A DNA stretch of 64,000 nucleotides from Catelliglobosispora koreensis DSM 44566 (GTDB lineage: Bacteria > Actinomycetota > Actinomycetes > Mycobacteriales > Micromonosporaceae): assembly GCF_000379685.1 (NCBI RefSeq), contig NZ_KB903259.1:25927-89926 (forward strand), in the 5' to 3' direction. Positions within the stretch are counted from its first letter, which is position 1, and every line of letters begins with the position of its first letter. The notes beneath the pieces are model-generated. The model did not search any database. It was given only the letters and a program-made list of their open reading frames with translations, and had not been told where the DNA came from. Shown here in pieces: positions 7,814-16,526 of the stretch. Made by a program: the position numbers and the translations under genes.

Positions 7814-9661
7814 ATGGCTGGTGGAGGCAGGATTCGCGATGAGGATATCGCCCTCGTCCGGGAGCGCAGCTCTATCGTGGATGTGGCCTCAGAGCAGGTA
7901 ACTCTTAAGCCAGCTGGCGGCGGCAACCTCAAGGGCCTGTGCCCTTTCCACGATGAGAAGACGCCTTCGTTCACCGTCGCCCAGGCCCGCAATGTGTATT
8001 TCTGCCACGGTTGTGGGGCCGGCGGCGATGTCATCAACTTCGTCCAGAAGATCGACCACCTGACCTTTATGGAAGCCGTTGAGCGGCTGGCCGACCGGGC
8101 GGGCATTCAGCTGCGCCGGATGGAAGGCGGGTCGGCTCCGGTCAAGCAGGCCGGGCAGCGCCAGCGCCTGGTCGAAGCGCACAAGGCCGCGGCGGCCTTC
8201 TATGCCGAGCAACTCCTCACGCCCGGGGCACGGGCTGCCCGGGAGTTCCTGGCACAGCGGGGTTTCGACCGGGCGGCGGCTGAGAAGTACGGCTGCGGTT
8301 TCGCTCCTGACGGCTGGGATCTGCTCACCAAACACTTGCGCCAGTTGGGGTTCACTACCGCCGAGCTGGAGACCGCCGGGCTCGCGAAGCCGGCTCGCTC
8401 GGGCAGCCTGATCGACCGGTTCCGCCGGCGGCTGCTGTGGCCGATCCGCGACGTGAGCGGCGATGTCATTGGCTTCGGGGCCAGGAAACTGTTCGACGAC
8501 GATGACGGCCCAAAATACCTCAACACCCCGGAAACGCCGCTATATAAGAAGTCCCACGTGCTCTACGGCGTCGACCTGGCCAAGCGGGAGATCGCCAAGC
8601 AGGGGCGTGCCGTCATCGTCGAGGGCTACACCGACGTCATGGCCTGCCACCTCGCGGGCGTCACCACGGCCGTCGCCACTTGCGGCACAGCCTTCGGTAA
8701 CGATCACATCGGCGTGCTGCGGCGGCTCCTGCTCGACAGCGACACCTTCGCCGGCGAGGTCATCTTCACCTTCGACGGTGACGCGGCCGGGCAGAAGGCC
8801 GCGCTGCGGGCCTTCGCCGACGATCAGCGGTTCGTGGGCCAGACCTTCATCGCGGTCAGCCCCGACAACATGGACCCGTGTGAATTGCGTCTGGCCAAGG
8901 GAGATCTGGCCGTGCGGGATCTGGTCGCCTCGCGTGAGCCGCTCATCGCCTTCGCCCTGCGCTCGACCATGGCGCGCTTCGATCTGGACACCGTGGAGGG
9001 CCGCGTCGCCGCGCTGCGTGCCACCGCGCCGATGGTCTCCAAAATCAAAGACAAGAGCCTCCTCAATGGGTACGCCATGCGCCTAGCCGGAGACCTCGGC
9101 GTTGAGGTTGACGAGGTCCGGCGGGCCGTGGCCACGGCAGCGGGCAAGGAAACGGCACAGGCCCCCAAGCCCCGTCAGCCCGCCGCTGGCGACCCGAGAC
9201 TGGTCGTCGAGCGGGAGGCGCTCAAGCTCGCCATCCAGTCGCCTGTGCTCGCTGGGCCGGTCTTTGACGCCGTGGACGGTTCTTACTACTCCCACATTCC
9301 ACATCAGATGGTGCGCGCCGCGATCGCCGAAGCCGGGGGAGCGGTGGCCGGCGTGAGCGGGCCCGGCTGGATCAACAGCGTGCGCGACCTGTGCCCCGAC
9401 CTCGCCGCGCAGGTGCTCGTGATGGAGCTGGCCGTCGAGCCGGTCCACTATGACAGCGAACCCGACTCGGCCTATGTCAACGTCGTGCTGGCCCGGCTGC
9501 AGCTCGCTGGGCTCAAGCAACGCATCGATGACGTTAAGTCGAAGCTGCAGCGCATCAACCCCGTCACCGAAAAGGATGAGTACCACAGCAGATTCGCCGA
9601 TCTGCTCGCCCTCGAGCAGCACTCCCGTGCGCTCAAAGAGACGGCCGCGGGAGGGCTGTGA
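7814..9661 (+). CDS. dnaG: DNA primase
   Basis: DnaG makes RNA primers for replication. The 615-residue protein shows the CHC2 zinc finger (CPFHDEKTPSFTV, then FCHGCGAGGD) at about 40-65, the primase core, a Toprim domain with VEGYTDVMA and FTFDGDAAGQKA (catalytic Glu and Asp residues), and a C-terminal DnaB-binding helical region. The length is typical for actinobacteria. The ATG start follows AGGAAG. It directly follows dgt and overlaps the next gene by one base (TGATG). Confidence 0.98.
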   Translation: MAGGGRIRDEDIALVRERSSIVDVASEQVTLKPAGGGNLKGLCPFHDEKTPSFTVAQARNVYFCHGCGAGGDVINFVQKIDHLTFMEAVERLADRAGIQLRRMEGGSAPVKQAGQRQRLVEAHKAAAAFYAEQLLTPGARAAREFLAQRGFDRAAAEKYGCGFAPDGWDLLTKHLRQLGFTTAELETAGLAKPARSGSLIDRFRRRLLWPIRDVSGDVIGFGARKLFDDDDGPKYLNTPETPLYKKSHVLYGVDLAKREIAKQGRAVIVEGYTDVMACHLAGVTTAVATCGTAFGNDHIGVLRRLLLDSDTFAGEVIFTFDGDAAGQKAALRAFADDQRFVGQTFIAVSPDNMDPCELRLAKGDLAVRDLVASREPLIAFALRSTMARFDLDTVEGRVAALRATAPMVSKIKDKSLLNGYAMRLAGDLGVEVDEVRRAVATAAGKETAQAPKPRQPAAGDPRLVVEREALKLAIQSPVLAGPVFDAVDGSYYSHIPHQMVRAAIAEAGGAVAGVSGPGWINSVRDLCPDLAAQVLVMELAVEPVHYDSEPDSAYVNVVLARLQLAGLKQRIDDVKSKLQRINPVTEKDEYHSRFADLLALEQHSRALKETAAGGL

Positions 9662-10275
9662 TGGTTTTCGGGTTCCTGAAGCGGCGCATCCTGCCCCGTG
9701 AGCACCGGCCGCCGCTGTCGCGTGATGAGCGCGTGCTCGCCTGGGCGTTCACTTCCGGCGGGGTGCCCACGAGAGGACGGGACACGGCGGAACCTGAGCC
9801 GGATTCCCGGCGGAACGGAGGCGAGACGGGCGCTGCCCAGAATTCCGGCGACCCGATCGTGGCGACCAACCTCGGGCTTTGGGTGCGCGGGACGCGCACG
9901 GACTGGCATGACATTGCCAAAGCGGTGTGGGACGGCAGTGTTCTCTCGGTGATCGTTTCCACGCCGGTCGTGGCCCGGGACGGTTATGTCGTCGTGGCTG
10001 ACGCTGAGCCCGTGCGCTATCCGGTTTCCGAGCCGGGGCACTTGCCGCACCAGGTGCGCCTGCGGGTCACCAACTCGGTGCGCAACGCCTCGCATCACGG
10101 GCTGCCCGGGGGAGGCGGGGTGTGGATCGCGGCTCGCCGAGTACCAGGAAAAGATGGGTTGTCCTGGATCGTTCGCTATGACGCCGGGACGGATGCCGAT
10201 GATCCAGCGGTGACACTGGCGACCGACGAGATCTTTAGGGAAACCCATTGGAGAACTGTCGGAGGGTCCGAGTAG
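9661..10275 (+). CDS. Conserved dnaG-linked hypothetical protein
   Basis: The protein has 204 residues. It begins with a basic segment (MVFGFLKRRILPREH), then PPLSRDERVLAWA, a Pro/Asp-rich low-complexity stretch at about 40-62, and a beta-rich C-terminal half (GLWVRGTRTDWHDIAKAVWDG, then LRVTNSVRNASHH). I do not recognise a named domain; similar proteins follow dnaG in other actinobacteria as far as I recall. The ATG at 9661 overlaps the dnaG stop (TGATG), with GGGAGGG upstream, so it is probably translationally coupled to dnaG. Function is unknown. Confidence 0.75.
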   Translation: MVFGFLKRRILPREHRPPLSRDERVLAWAFTSGGVPTRGRDTAEPEPDSRRNGGETGAAQNSGDPIVATNLGLWVRGTRTDWHDIAKAVWDGSVLSVIVSTPVVARDGYVVVADAEPVRYPVSEPGHLPHQVRLRVTNSVRNASHHGLPGGGGVWIAARRVPGKDGLSWIVRYDAGTDADDPAVTLATDEIFRETHWRTVGGSE

Positions 10276-10285
10276 CGTCGCTTTT

Positions 10286-11215
10286 GTGACACAGGAACCT
10301 CTTATCTATGCCCGTGACCTGGTCAAAAAGTTCGGGGATTTCACCGCCGTCAATGGGATTGATTTGGAAGTCGCGCCTGGAGAGGCGTTCGGGTTCCTAG
10401 GGCCAAACGGGGCCGGAAAATCCTCAACGATGCGCATGATCGGCTGCGTCTCCACGCCGACCTCCGGTGAGCTGCGCATCCTCGGCATGGATCCGGTGCG
10501 CGACGGCTCGCGCATCCGGGGCAGGCTTGGCGTGTGCCCCCAGCTCGACAACCTTGACCCTGACCTGACCGTGTTCGAAAACCTCACGACCTACGCGCGC
10601 TATTTCGGGATCCCGCGCTCCGAGGGGCGCCGCCGGGCGGCCGAGCTGCTGGAGTTCGTGCAGCTGACCGAGAAGGCCGACGGCAAGGTCGAGCCGCTGT
10701 CCGGTGGCATGAAGCGCCGCCTGACCATCGCCCGCGCGATGGTCAATGAGCCCGATCTGGTGCTGCTCGACGAGCCGACGACCGGGCTCGATCCGCAAGC
10801 CCGGCATCTGTTGTGGGAGCGGCTGTTCCGCCTCAAACAGGCCGGCACGACGCTCGTGCTCACGACCCACTACATGGACGAGGCGGAGCAGCTGTGCGAC
10901 CGGCTCGTCGTCATGGATGGCGGAAAGATCGTGGCCGAGGGCTCGCCACGGCATCTCATCGATACCTACTCCACCAAGGAAGTGGTGGAGCTGCGGTTCG
11001 GCTCCGACACGCCAGCGTCCTATGTGGACAAACTTGAGGGCATCGGCGACCGGCTCGACCCGCTGCCCGACCGGCTGCTGCTCTACAGCGCTGACGGCGA
11101 GGGCGCGGTGAGCGAGGTGCACCGCCGCGGTTACACGCCGTCGAGCGTCCTCGTGCGGCGCTCCACTTTGGAGGATGTGTTCCTCATCCTCACCGGCCGG
11201 ACGCTGGTGGATTAG
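10286..11215 (+). CDS. ABC-2 exporter ATP-binding protein (DrrA/NodI-like)
   Basis: This 309-residue ATPase energises the two permeases that follow. It has Walker A GPNGAGKSS, Q-loop region CPQLDNLDPDLTVFENL, signature LSGGMKRR, Walker B LVLLDEPTTGLD and switch His in LTTHYMDEAEQLCD. The C-terminal 80 residues (VVELRF... SSVLVRRSTLEDVFL) match the extended tail of the DrrA/NodI drug and lipo-oligosaccharide exporter group. The start is GTG 10286, with no close ribosome-binding site. The next permease starts 2 bases after the stop. Substrate is unknown. Confidence 0.95.
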   Translation: MTQEPLIYARDLVKKFGDFTAVNGIDLEVAPGEAFGFLGPNGAGKSSTMRMIGCVSTPTSGELRILGMDPVRDGSRIRGRLGVCPQLDNLDPDLTVFENLTTYARYFGIPRSEGRRRAAELLEFVQLTEKADGKVEPLSGGMKRRLTIARAMVNEPDLVLLDEPTTGLDPQARHLLWERLFRLKQAGTTLVLTTHYMDEAEQLCDRLVVMDGGKIVAEGSPRHLIDTYSTKEVVELRFGSDTPASYVDKLEGIGDRLDPLPDRLLLYSADGEGAVSEVHRRGYTPSSVLVRRSTLEDVFLILTGRTLVD

Positions 11216-11217
11216 CC

Positions 11218-11973
11218 ATGGCCGGAACGCTCGCCATCCTCGAACGGCACCTGACCATCTACAAACGCAACTGGTATGCCTCGGTCTTCTCGTCGTTCAT
11301 CCTGCCGGTGCTGTTCGTCATCAGCATCGGCATCGGCGTAGGCAGCTACGTCGGCACGGTCGACGGCTGGGAATACTTGTCCTACATCGTGCCTGGCGTG
11401 CTCGCCTCGGGCGCGTTCCAGACGGCGATCGGGGAGTCGACCTTCCCGGTGCTTGGCGACTTCAAGTGGAGCCGGGCCTATCACGCGATGCGGGCCACCC
11501 CGTTACGCATCAAGGACATGATCTTTGGCTGGCAGCTCTACATCCAGATCCGTGTCTTCATCGCCTCGGTCATCTTCCTCGTCGTGAGTGCGATTTTCGG
11601 TGCCGTGCACTCGCCGTGGGTCGTGGTCACCCCGCTCATCTGCGCCCTCGTGGCGCTAGCGACAGCAGCACCGGTAAGCGCGTTTTCGGCCGGCCTCGAA
11701 AACGACTCCTATTTCGCGCTGCTGTTCCGCTTCATCGTCATCCCGTCCACGTTGTTCGCTGGAGTGTTCTTCCCAGTGACGCAACTGCCGCTGCTCGTGC
11801 GCCCGCTCGCCTACGCCTCACCGCTGTGGCACGCGGTGGAGCTGTGCCGGGCCGCGATGCTGGGCACCCCGCCGCCCTGGCCGGTGGCCGTGCACGTGGG
11901 CTACCTGATCGTTCTCGCCGTCGGCGGCCTCTACTGGGCAGACCGCGCCTACTCCAAACGACTCAAGGACTGA
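11218..11973 (+). CDS. ABC-2 type permease 1
   Basis: The 251-residue protein has six predicted membrane segments and the ABC-2 hallmark VVIPSTLFAGVFFPVTQLP-type motif (here FIVIPSTLFAGVFFPV) before the last two helices. An N-terminal cytoplasmic stretch (LERHLTIYKRNWYASVFSSF) fits NodJ/DrrB-like permeases. It lies 2 bases after the ATPase and 2 bases before a second permease, so the transporter is probably a heterodimeric membrane domain plus an ATPase dimer. Confidence 0.92.
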   Translation: MAGTLAILERHLTIYKRNWYASVFSSFILPVLFVISIGIGVGSYVGTVDGWEYLSYIVPGVLASGAFQTAIGESTFPVLGDFKWSRAYHAMRATPLRIKDMIFGWQLYIQIRVFIASVIFLVVSAIFGAVHSPWVVVTPLICALVALATAAPVSAFSAGLENDSYFALLFRFIVIPSTLFAGVFFPVTQLPLLVRPLAYASPLWHAVELCRAAMLGTPPPWPVAVHVGYLIVLAVGGLYWADRAYSKRLKD

Positions 11974-11975
11974 CG

Positions 11976-12788
11976 ATGGTCACGACATATGCCGTCGTTC
12001 GCGGCACCGAGTTGTCCACGCCCTCCCGCGTGGCGTCCATCCTCAACCGCAACGTCTCCGCGCTGCGGTCAGGGCCGTCCTACTGGCTTGTCCTGTTCTC
12101 CGGGTTCTTCGAGCCGGTGCTCTATCTGCTGTCCATCGGCGTGGGCGTTGGTGCCCTGATCGGCAACATCGAGATCGGCGACAAGGCCCTCGGCTACGCG
12201 GCGTTCGTGGCGCCCGCGATGCTGGCCGTTTCGGCGATGTCGGGCGCGCTGGCCGAGACGACCTTCAATTTCTTCTTCAAGTTCAAATACGTCAAGACCT
12301 ATGACGGCATGCTCGCCACCCCGCTCAAGCCAACGGATATCGCGATCGGCGAGCTCGGCTGGGCCATGCTGCGGGGCTCCCTTTACACCGGGTGCTTCCT
12401 GATCGTCATGATCGCGATGAATCTGACCACTCCGTTCTGGGCATTGGCCGCGTTTCCGGCGACGATGCTCGTCGGTTTAGCCTTCGGCGCGGTCGGCATG
12501 GCGATCAGCACGATGATCCGTGGATGGCAAGATTTTGACCTCGTGTTCACGGGGCAGTTCGCGATGTTCCTGTTCTCCGGGACCTTCTCGCCGGTGCAGA
12601 ACTACCCGCTCGCGGTCGAGATTCTCATCGGCCTCACCCCGCTGTATCACGCGGTCGAATTGGTTCGCGGTTTGGCGACCGGGGTGCTGGGCTGGGGAAT
12701 GCTCGTGAATGTCGCCTATCTGGCGCTCATGACAGTGGCGGGTTTGATGGTGGCAAGCCGCCGTATGGCAAAGATGCTACTGGCCTAA
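11976..12788 (+). CDS. ABC-2 type permease 2
   Basis: This 270-residue partner permease has six hydrophobic segments and the ABC-2 motif FAMFLFSGTFSPVQNYP before the last helices. It is related in layout to permease 1 but clearly different in sequence, so the pair looks like an old duplication. The start is ATG 11976, two bases after the stop of permease 1. The frame stays open upstream through the first permease, but that extension is out of frame with a real gene and is not coding. The operon ends at the hairpin at 12807-12845. Confidence 0.92.
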   Translation: MVTTYAVVRGTELSTPSRVASILNRNVSALRSGPSYWLVLFSGFFEPVLYLLSIGVGVGALIGNIEIGDKALGYAAFVAPAMLAVSAMSGALAETTFNFFFKFKYVKTYDGMLATPLKPTDIAIGELGWAMLRGSLYTGCFLIVMIAMNLTTPFWALAAFPATMLVGLAFGAVGMAISTMIRGWQDFDLVFTGQFAMFLFSGTFSPVQNYPLAVEILIGLTPLYHAVELVRGLATGVLGWGMLVNVAYLALMTVAGLMVASRRMAKMLLA

Positions 12789-12806
12789 TGCATTTGCAGG
12801 TACGTG

Positions 12807-12845
12807 AATGAGTCGGTGAGGTGATCTTCGCTTCATCGACTCATT
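12807..12845 (+). terminator. Terminator of the ABC exporter operon
   Basis: AATGAGTCG pairs perfectly with CGACTCATT, and the stem extends inward by about six more pairs (two of them G-U), leaving a nine-base loop. It is followed by TTGTTACG. It lies 18 bases after the permease 2 stop. Confidence 0.7.
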
Positions 12846-12935
12846 TGTTACGATCGATTTGTCTGATGTGGAGGGTGCCGGTACTTTCTCGACCATTAAC
12901 TTTTGGCGTTCCAGCCGTTCGGGTGGAGGTGGCCG

Positions 12936-13769
12936 ATGCGTTTGCTGCACCCAGATGGGCAAACCGTCTACGTAGCCGAAATTCTCCCTGCGCGCCCAGA
13001 GAACGATTTGCGTTCTCTGATAGGCGAAATCGAGAATTATTCGGGCGACGTGTCGAGCCTTAGCCTGTCCCTCGGCACCTCACTGGCTTCCGACCTAGCC
13101 GGCTCGGTTGGCATGCGCCGCCGTCTCCAGGCCGCCCTCGCGGCTCGCGACTTAGAGGTCGTCACGTTCCGCGCTTCGGTGCCGCACCGCACTTGGCGCA
13201 CTTGGTGGACCTATCTGCTCGATCTGGCCCGGGTGCTGGCCGACTTACTGCACGAAGACACCACCCACGGATCGATATCAACAACCGTCCCGGCCATCGG
13301 GGAAGATCCGTGGGAAGCCGCGGCGCGCGAACTCGACGACCTCGGCAGCGGGCTGACCGAGATCGCGTGGCACACGGGCAGCTTCGTGCGGGTCGGCTGC
13401 GAACTCGGCGAAGGCACCCTGCTGACTACGGTCGACGAAGCTGTCCAGCTGCTCGGCCAGGTCGACCCGGCCCGCATCGGGCTCTGCCTCGACCCGGGGC
13501 CACTGCTTGACGCTGGAGACACGGCCCCTCAAGCGCTAGTCAAGCTGCGGCGAGCCAACCTGAGCGTGGTCAAAGTTCACCTCGACGGGAACGCCTCGTC
13601 GCGAGCGCTTCTCGGCGCCCTCCTCGGCGGCGGCCATCCCCTGTGCGACCACTACGAGGTGTCCACACCCAAGGCACTGGTCGCGGCGCAGGAGGAATTC
13701 GCGGTCCTCGGCCTCGACGGCGCCGGTGACCGGCCCATGCCAGGGCGGGGCCGGCCAGCAGCCGCCTAG
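12936..13769 (+). CDS. EboE-like xylose-isomerase-type TIM-barrel protein
   Basis: The 277-residue protein resembles EboE 'metabolite traffic' proteins of the AP-endonuclease-2/xylose isomerase fold: LLDLARVLADLL then GSISTTVPAI, CELGEGTLLTTVDEAVQLL (Glu is a usual metal ligand), RIGLCLDPGPLLDAGD and LSVVKVHLDG. EboE acts with prenyltransferase and phosphatase partners in eustigmatophyte/cyanobacterial-type ebo clusters; none of those partners are here. It is shorter than EboE proteins I know, which are near 400 residues. ATG 12936 has GGAGGT five bases upstream. Its stop shares CTAG with the convergent small gene. Substrate is unknown. Confidence 0.6.
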   Translation: MRLLHPDGQTVYVAEILPARPENDLRSLIGEIENYSGDVSSLSLSLGTSLASDLAGSVGMRRRLQAALAARDLEVVTFRASVPHRTWRTWWTYLLDLARVLADLLHEDTTHGSISTTVPAIGEDPWEAAARELDDLGSGLTEIAWHTGSFVRVGCELGEGTLLTTVDEAVQLLGQVDPARIGLCLDPGPLLDAGDTAPQALVKLRRANLSVVKVHLDGNASSRALLGALLGGGHPLCDHYEVSTPKALVAAQEEFAVLGLDGAGDRPMPGRGRPAAA

Positions 13770-13963
13770 CTCAGCTTGCGCTTGCCTTCGTCGACCAAGC
13801 GCTCGGCCTGCTCCTGAACCACACCGGCTACTTCCTGCACGGTCGGGTGGTCCCAGACCTTCCGCGCCCCGGCTACAAGATCGTCATATGCCTTCCGCCC
13901 GCCTTTGGCGCCCACGACATATCCGATCGCCAGGCCAGCGCCAAACAACAGCAGCTTTCGCAT
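13766..13963 (-). CDS. Small YtxH-like membrane protein
   Basis: This 65-residue protein has one N-terminal membrane helix (LLLFGAGLAIGYVVGAKGGRKAYD) followed by an amphipathic helical tail (VQEVAGVVQEQAERLVDEGKRKL). The GYVVGAKGGRKAYD junction is characteristic of small YtxH-type proteins of actinobacteria. Start ATG 13963 has AAGGAG six bases upstream, which rules out longer upstream readings. Its stop codon overlaps that of the EboE-like gene in the palindromic tetranucleotide CTAG. A general stress role is known for some relatives, not shown here. Confidence 0.8.
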   Translation of the reverse strand: MRKLLLFGAGLAIGYVVGAKGGRKAYDDLVAGARKVWDHPTVQEVAGVVQEQAERLVDEGKRKLS

Positions 13964-14095
13964 CCGTGTCTCCTTCGTCATCCCCGCGTGGTACGTCCTA
14001 TCCTGCCCTTTCCTGCCCCGGGAGAAACACACCGCCACGTGCCGGGTACCCGTTTGCAGGTCCGAGATCCGGTCCTGTAATCTATTGCAGGCCAT

Positions 14096-14168
14096 TCCCC
14101 TGTAGCTCAATTGGCAGAGCAGCCGGCTGTTAACCGGCAGGTTCTTGGTTCGAGTCCAAGTGGGGGAG
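14096..14168 (+). tRNA. tRNA-Asn (anticodon GTT)
   Basis: The 73-base cloverleaf has acceptor stem TCCCCTG/TGGGGGA (with G-U pairs), D-arm AGCTCAATTGGCAGAGCA, anticodon arm GCCGGCTGTTAACCGGC with GTT in the loop, variable AGGTT and T-arm CTTGGTTCGAGTCCAAG. The discriminator is G at 14168 and CCA is not encoded. It marks the left edge of the stress-gene island. Confidence 0.95.
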
Positions 14169-14451
14169 CAAGTCATTAAATGTCCGGATTCGTCCGGACA
14201 TTTTCCTTTGGGCGATGGCTCCCCGACACCAACCGAGCGGGCGCAATATGCGAGGAATGCTTTGGCGCTCGGTCTGAAGCCGACTTCAGAGCCCGGAGTG
14301 CCTCTGCGTGGGAAGAGACGTCACGGGACGGCATAACATGGCACGAAACTGAGACCCAGGGACGTTCGGAAGCTGCGGCTTGACCACTCGGGAGCCTCTC
14401 CGGCGGGGGGATGGGGGATTCCGCCAGCGACGTGTTGCTTCTGAACGAGGT
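14169..14451. other. Intergenic stretch after tRNA-Asn
   Basis: Beyond the terminator I see no gene in these 283 bases. Short frames exist on both strands but lack ribosome-binding sites and family resemblance. A repeat of the tRNA 3' end, as expected at an integration site, was not seen by eye here or at the far edge of the island. Confidence 0.5.
14178..14204 (+). terminator. Terminator of tRNA-Asn, TTCG tetraloop
   Basis: A perfect 11-bp stem (AAATGTCCGGA and its complement) closes a TTCG loop, an extra-stable tetraloop on a G-C-rich stem, and continues into TTTTCC. It begins nine bases after the tRNA 3' end. Confidence 0.85.
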
Positions 14452-15753
14452 TCAGGCTTTGCGGACCGGTGGTGGAGTCCAGCCGCCGTTGATGACTTCG
14501 GGTCTGGGTGCGTACAGGCGCATGGTGACGCCGAGTGGTCCTGGACCAGCGGGCAGCCAGTTGGATTCACGGTCCGGTCCGGGGCTTGTGCTGCGTAGGT
14601 AGAGGTCGAGTGAGCCGTCGGGATTGTAGGTCAGCGGATCCCGGTCGCCGAGGGCGAATCTGTTGATGGCGTTGGGGATCTGGAAACCCTGTGCGTCGTA
14701 CATGGTGACCGACCAGAACGCGTCGACTGGCGGGAGCCGGTCGGCGTCGAAATGCAGTACGTAGTCGTGTTCGCCGGTGAGCGGTTCCCCGTCGGCGTCG
14801 GCATCCAGGATCGGGTACACCGCGTCCTCAGGCGGGTTAGCGCCCAGCCCGATGAGCGTGACGACCGCGCGTTGCAGGTAAGAGTTACCGTACACACCGA
14901 TGGTGCTGTTGAAGATGGTCCAGCCGTTCGTTTTGGAGCCCAGCCCCGGAAGGGCTTGCTGCATCGCGGCGAGCGCATCCTTAGCCCCGGCGTCGATCGC
15001 GGCGGCATTCTGTGGGCTTGGCGGATCGAAGGGCTTACCTGGGATGATGCCCATGCCGGCGATTCGGGCCAGGATCGCGAAATCGGTTGGGTGCGGTGGG
15101 TTGTTCATCAGCACCTTTGCTGCCCGGGTGAAGAATTCCACCCCGCTCATCCGGTTGACCTGCACGAGTGCTTCCGTCGCGACATCGACATCCGGGCCGG
15201 GGATGTGCTCGACCGGCACACCAAGCGGCGTCAGGGTGAAGCCGTCCTGGATGGCATTGACCGCAGCATAATCGGCTGGGCCATTGGTCTGGGTGCGGGC
15301 GATTATCCACACATATGGTGTGGGGGCCTGAATCACGGCGTGCCCGGGTGGGAGTTCGCCGGTGAAGCCCGGTCCAGTTATCACATATTCGGTCTCGGAG
15401 GTGCCGGTGCTGCGTTTGCCGACGGTGGCGAACACGTCGGTCCACATGTCCAGCATCGGCAGCAGGTAGTACCGGTCTGCGGTGTCTGGGACGTGAAGCT
15501 TGAGCGGGCCGCGGGTCAGGTCAAGCCAGGCAACGGAATACAGCGTGTCGAAGTTGATCCGGACCACCGACCGCTCCTCAGCGGGCGGGAAGGTGCGCAT
15601 GTGATTGAACTGATTAGGCGGCCCGAAACCCGGCCGCACCCCTGCTGCCAGGCCCGTACCCTGCCCACGCGTGATATCCATCGTCACCAGCGGATACAGA
15701 TAGATGTAAGCCTCACGGCTCAGCGTTGCCAGATCATCGGCCAGCTTGCCCAC
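14452..15753 (-). CDS. DUF1254/DUF1214 domain protein
   Basis: The 433-residue protein has an N-terminal DUF1254 domain (AYIYLYPLVTMDITRGQ, then FNHMRTFPPAE and RINFDTLYSVAWLDL) and a C-terminal DUF1214 domain (PPVDAFWSVTMYDAQGF, NRFALGDRDPL, SNWLPAGPGPLGVTMRLYAP). These paired domains are widespread but have no established catalytic role. No signal peptide is visible, unlike many relatives. The start is GTG 15753, with a G-rich stretch upstream. It stands alone at the left of the stress island and no DosR-like box was found before it. Confidence 0.88.
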   Translation of the reverse strand: MGKLADDLATLSREAYIYLYPLVTMDITRGQGTGLAAGVRPGFGPPNQFNHMRTFPPAEERSVVRINFDTLYSVAWLDLTRGPLKLHVPDTADRYYLLPMLDMWTDVFATVGKRSTGTSETEYVITGPGFTGELPPGHAVIQAPTPYVWIIARTQTNGPADYAAVNAIQDGFTLTPLGVPVEHIPGPDVDVATEALVQVNRMSGVEFFTRAAKVLMNNPPHPTDFAILARIAGMGIIPGKPFDPPSPQNAAAIDAGAKDALAAMQQALPGLGSKTNGWTIFNSTIGVYGNSYLQRAVVTLIGLGANPPEDAVYPILDADADGEPLTGEHDYVLHFDADRLPPVDAFWSVTMYDAQGFQIPNAINRFALGDRDPLTYNPDGSLDLYLRSTSPGPDRESNWLPAGPGPLGVTMRLYAPRPEVINGGWTPPPVRKA

Positions 15754-15980
15754 GCCTATGCCCCCGTCATCAGCAACCGCAAGTAATCACCAACGACCTC
15801 ATGGACCCGAGGCCTGTCCACGTGAGTCTTACATGCCGCCGCGCCGCGCTAACGAGGAATCAACAAAGCTGGTGACTCCCGGGCCGCTCGTTTGGGTCGG
15901 CCGCCATACCCACAATCCGTCGTACGCAAAGCCGCTAGCCCGGATGAGACAGAAAGGAAGCCGGTGGCAGACCGGCGAGG

Positions 15981-16379
15981 TTAGGTAGCGGAAGCAGCCG
16001 TAATGATCCCCGCAACGTATACGTTGCGCGGGTTCTGAATGAGGCTGGCACCGGCACGCTGTTGTTGGGCTTGCTGGCTCGTCCCGGTGACCCGGTCAGT
16101 ACGCCGACAGCCATGGCCAGCCGGGTGGCGCATCGGCTTGTTTGGTGCGAGCGCTGGAGGCGCAGCCGAGCTCTGGGTCGCCGGTAAGGCAAGTGCCGAC
16201 GGCATGAACTGATGGTTGTTGCGGGCGCGTCGCACCTGTTCGAGGATCCAGGCACGCTCCGCCGCTATGCGCCGGCGGCGCCATGCGGGACGGCATGATG
16301 GCCGTACCTGCCCGGTGCCTGCCTCGGCCCAGGCTGCCGGTGGTGCCTGTGTCAGGGTGAGTAACCGCTTCGCATTCAT
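15981..16379 (-). CDS. Possible hypothetical protein, Arg/Ala-rich
   Basis: A 132-residue frame starts at ATG 16379 with GGAGG five bases upstream (the best argument for it). Its first half (MNAKRLLTLTQAPPAAW, later AERAWILEQVRRARNNHQ) looks protein-like, but the second half is Gln/Ala/Arg-rich and resembles no family I know, so it may be a decayed gene. It faces away from a DosR-like box at 16459-16478, 80 bases upstream of its start. Treat as unproven. Confidence 0.3.
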   Translation of the reverse strand: MNAKRLLTLTQAPPAAWAEAGTGQVRPSCRPAWRRRRIAAERAWILEQVRRARNNHQFMPSALALPATQSSAAPPALAPNKPMRHPAGHGCRRTDRVTGTSQQAQQQRAGASLIQNPRNVYVAGIITAASAT

Positions 16380-16458
16380 CGCCGCCTCCACTCAGCTAAT
16401 CGCTTGCCTCGATCATCTGCCCGGAAACCCGCTGCTAGGAGGTACCCGGACCACAACG

Positions 16459-16478
16459 GGTGGGACCTTGGACTCTTT
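16459..16478. promoter_or_regulatory. DosR/DevR-like box 1
   Basis: The core GGGACCTTGGACTC (16462-16475) matches the two half-sites of the mycobacterial DosR box (GGGACTWWAGTCCC) at 9 of 14 positions and keeps the four-base spacing. It is nearly identical to the 28649-28662 core. It lies 48 bases before the GTG at 16527. Confidence 0.55.
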
Positions 16479-16526
16479 CCCGCCAGTTGGGGTACCGGCC
16501 TACCCGGATAAGAAGGGGGTGGCGAC

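Noticed and set aside
9472..10248. Antisense frame across the dnaG end and the following gene
   Set aside because: Arg/Pro/His-rich with no start signal; the sense genes are translationally coupled and coherent.
11175..12788. A long open frame reading through both the first permease and the second
   Set aside because: Only the part from ATG 11976 is a real permease. Upstream of that the frame is out of register with permease 1, whose own frame is clearly coding.
14752..15786. A 344-codon frame opposite the DUF1254 gene
   Set aside because: The composition is shadow-like and the opposite strand encodes well-conserved DUF1254/DUF1214 domains.
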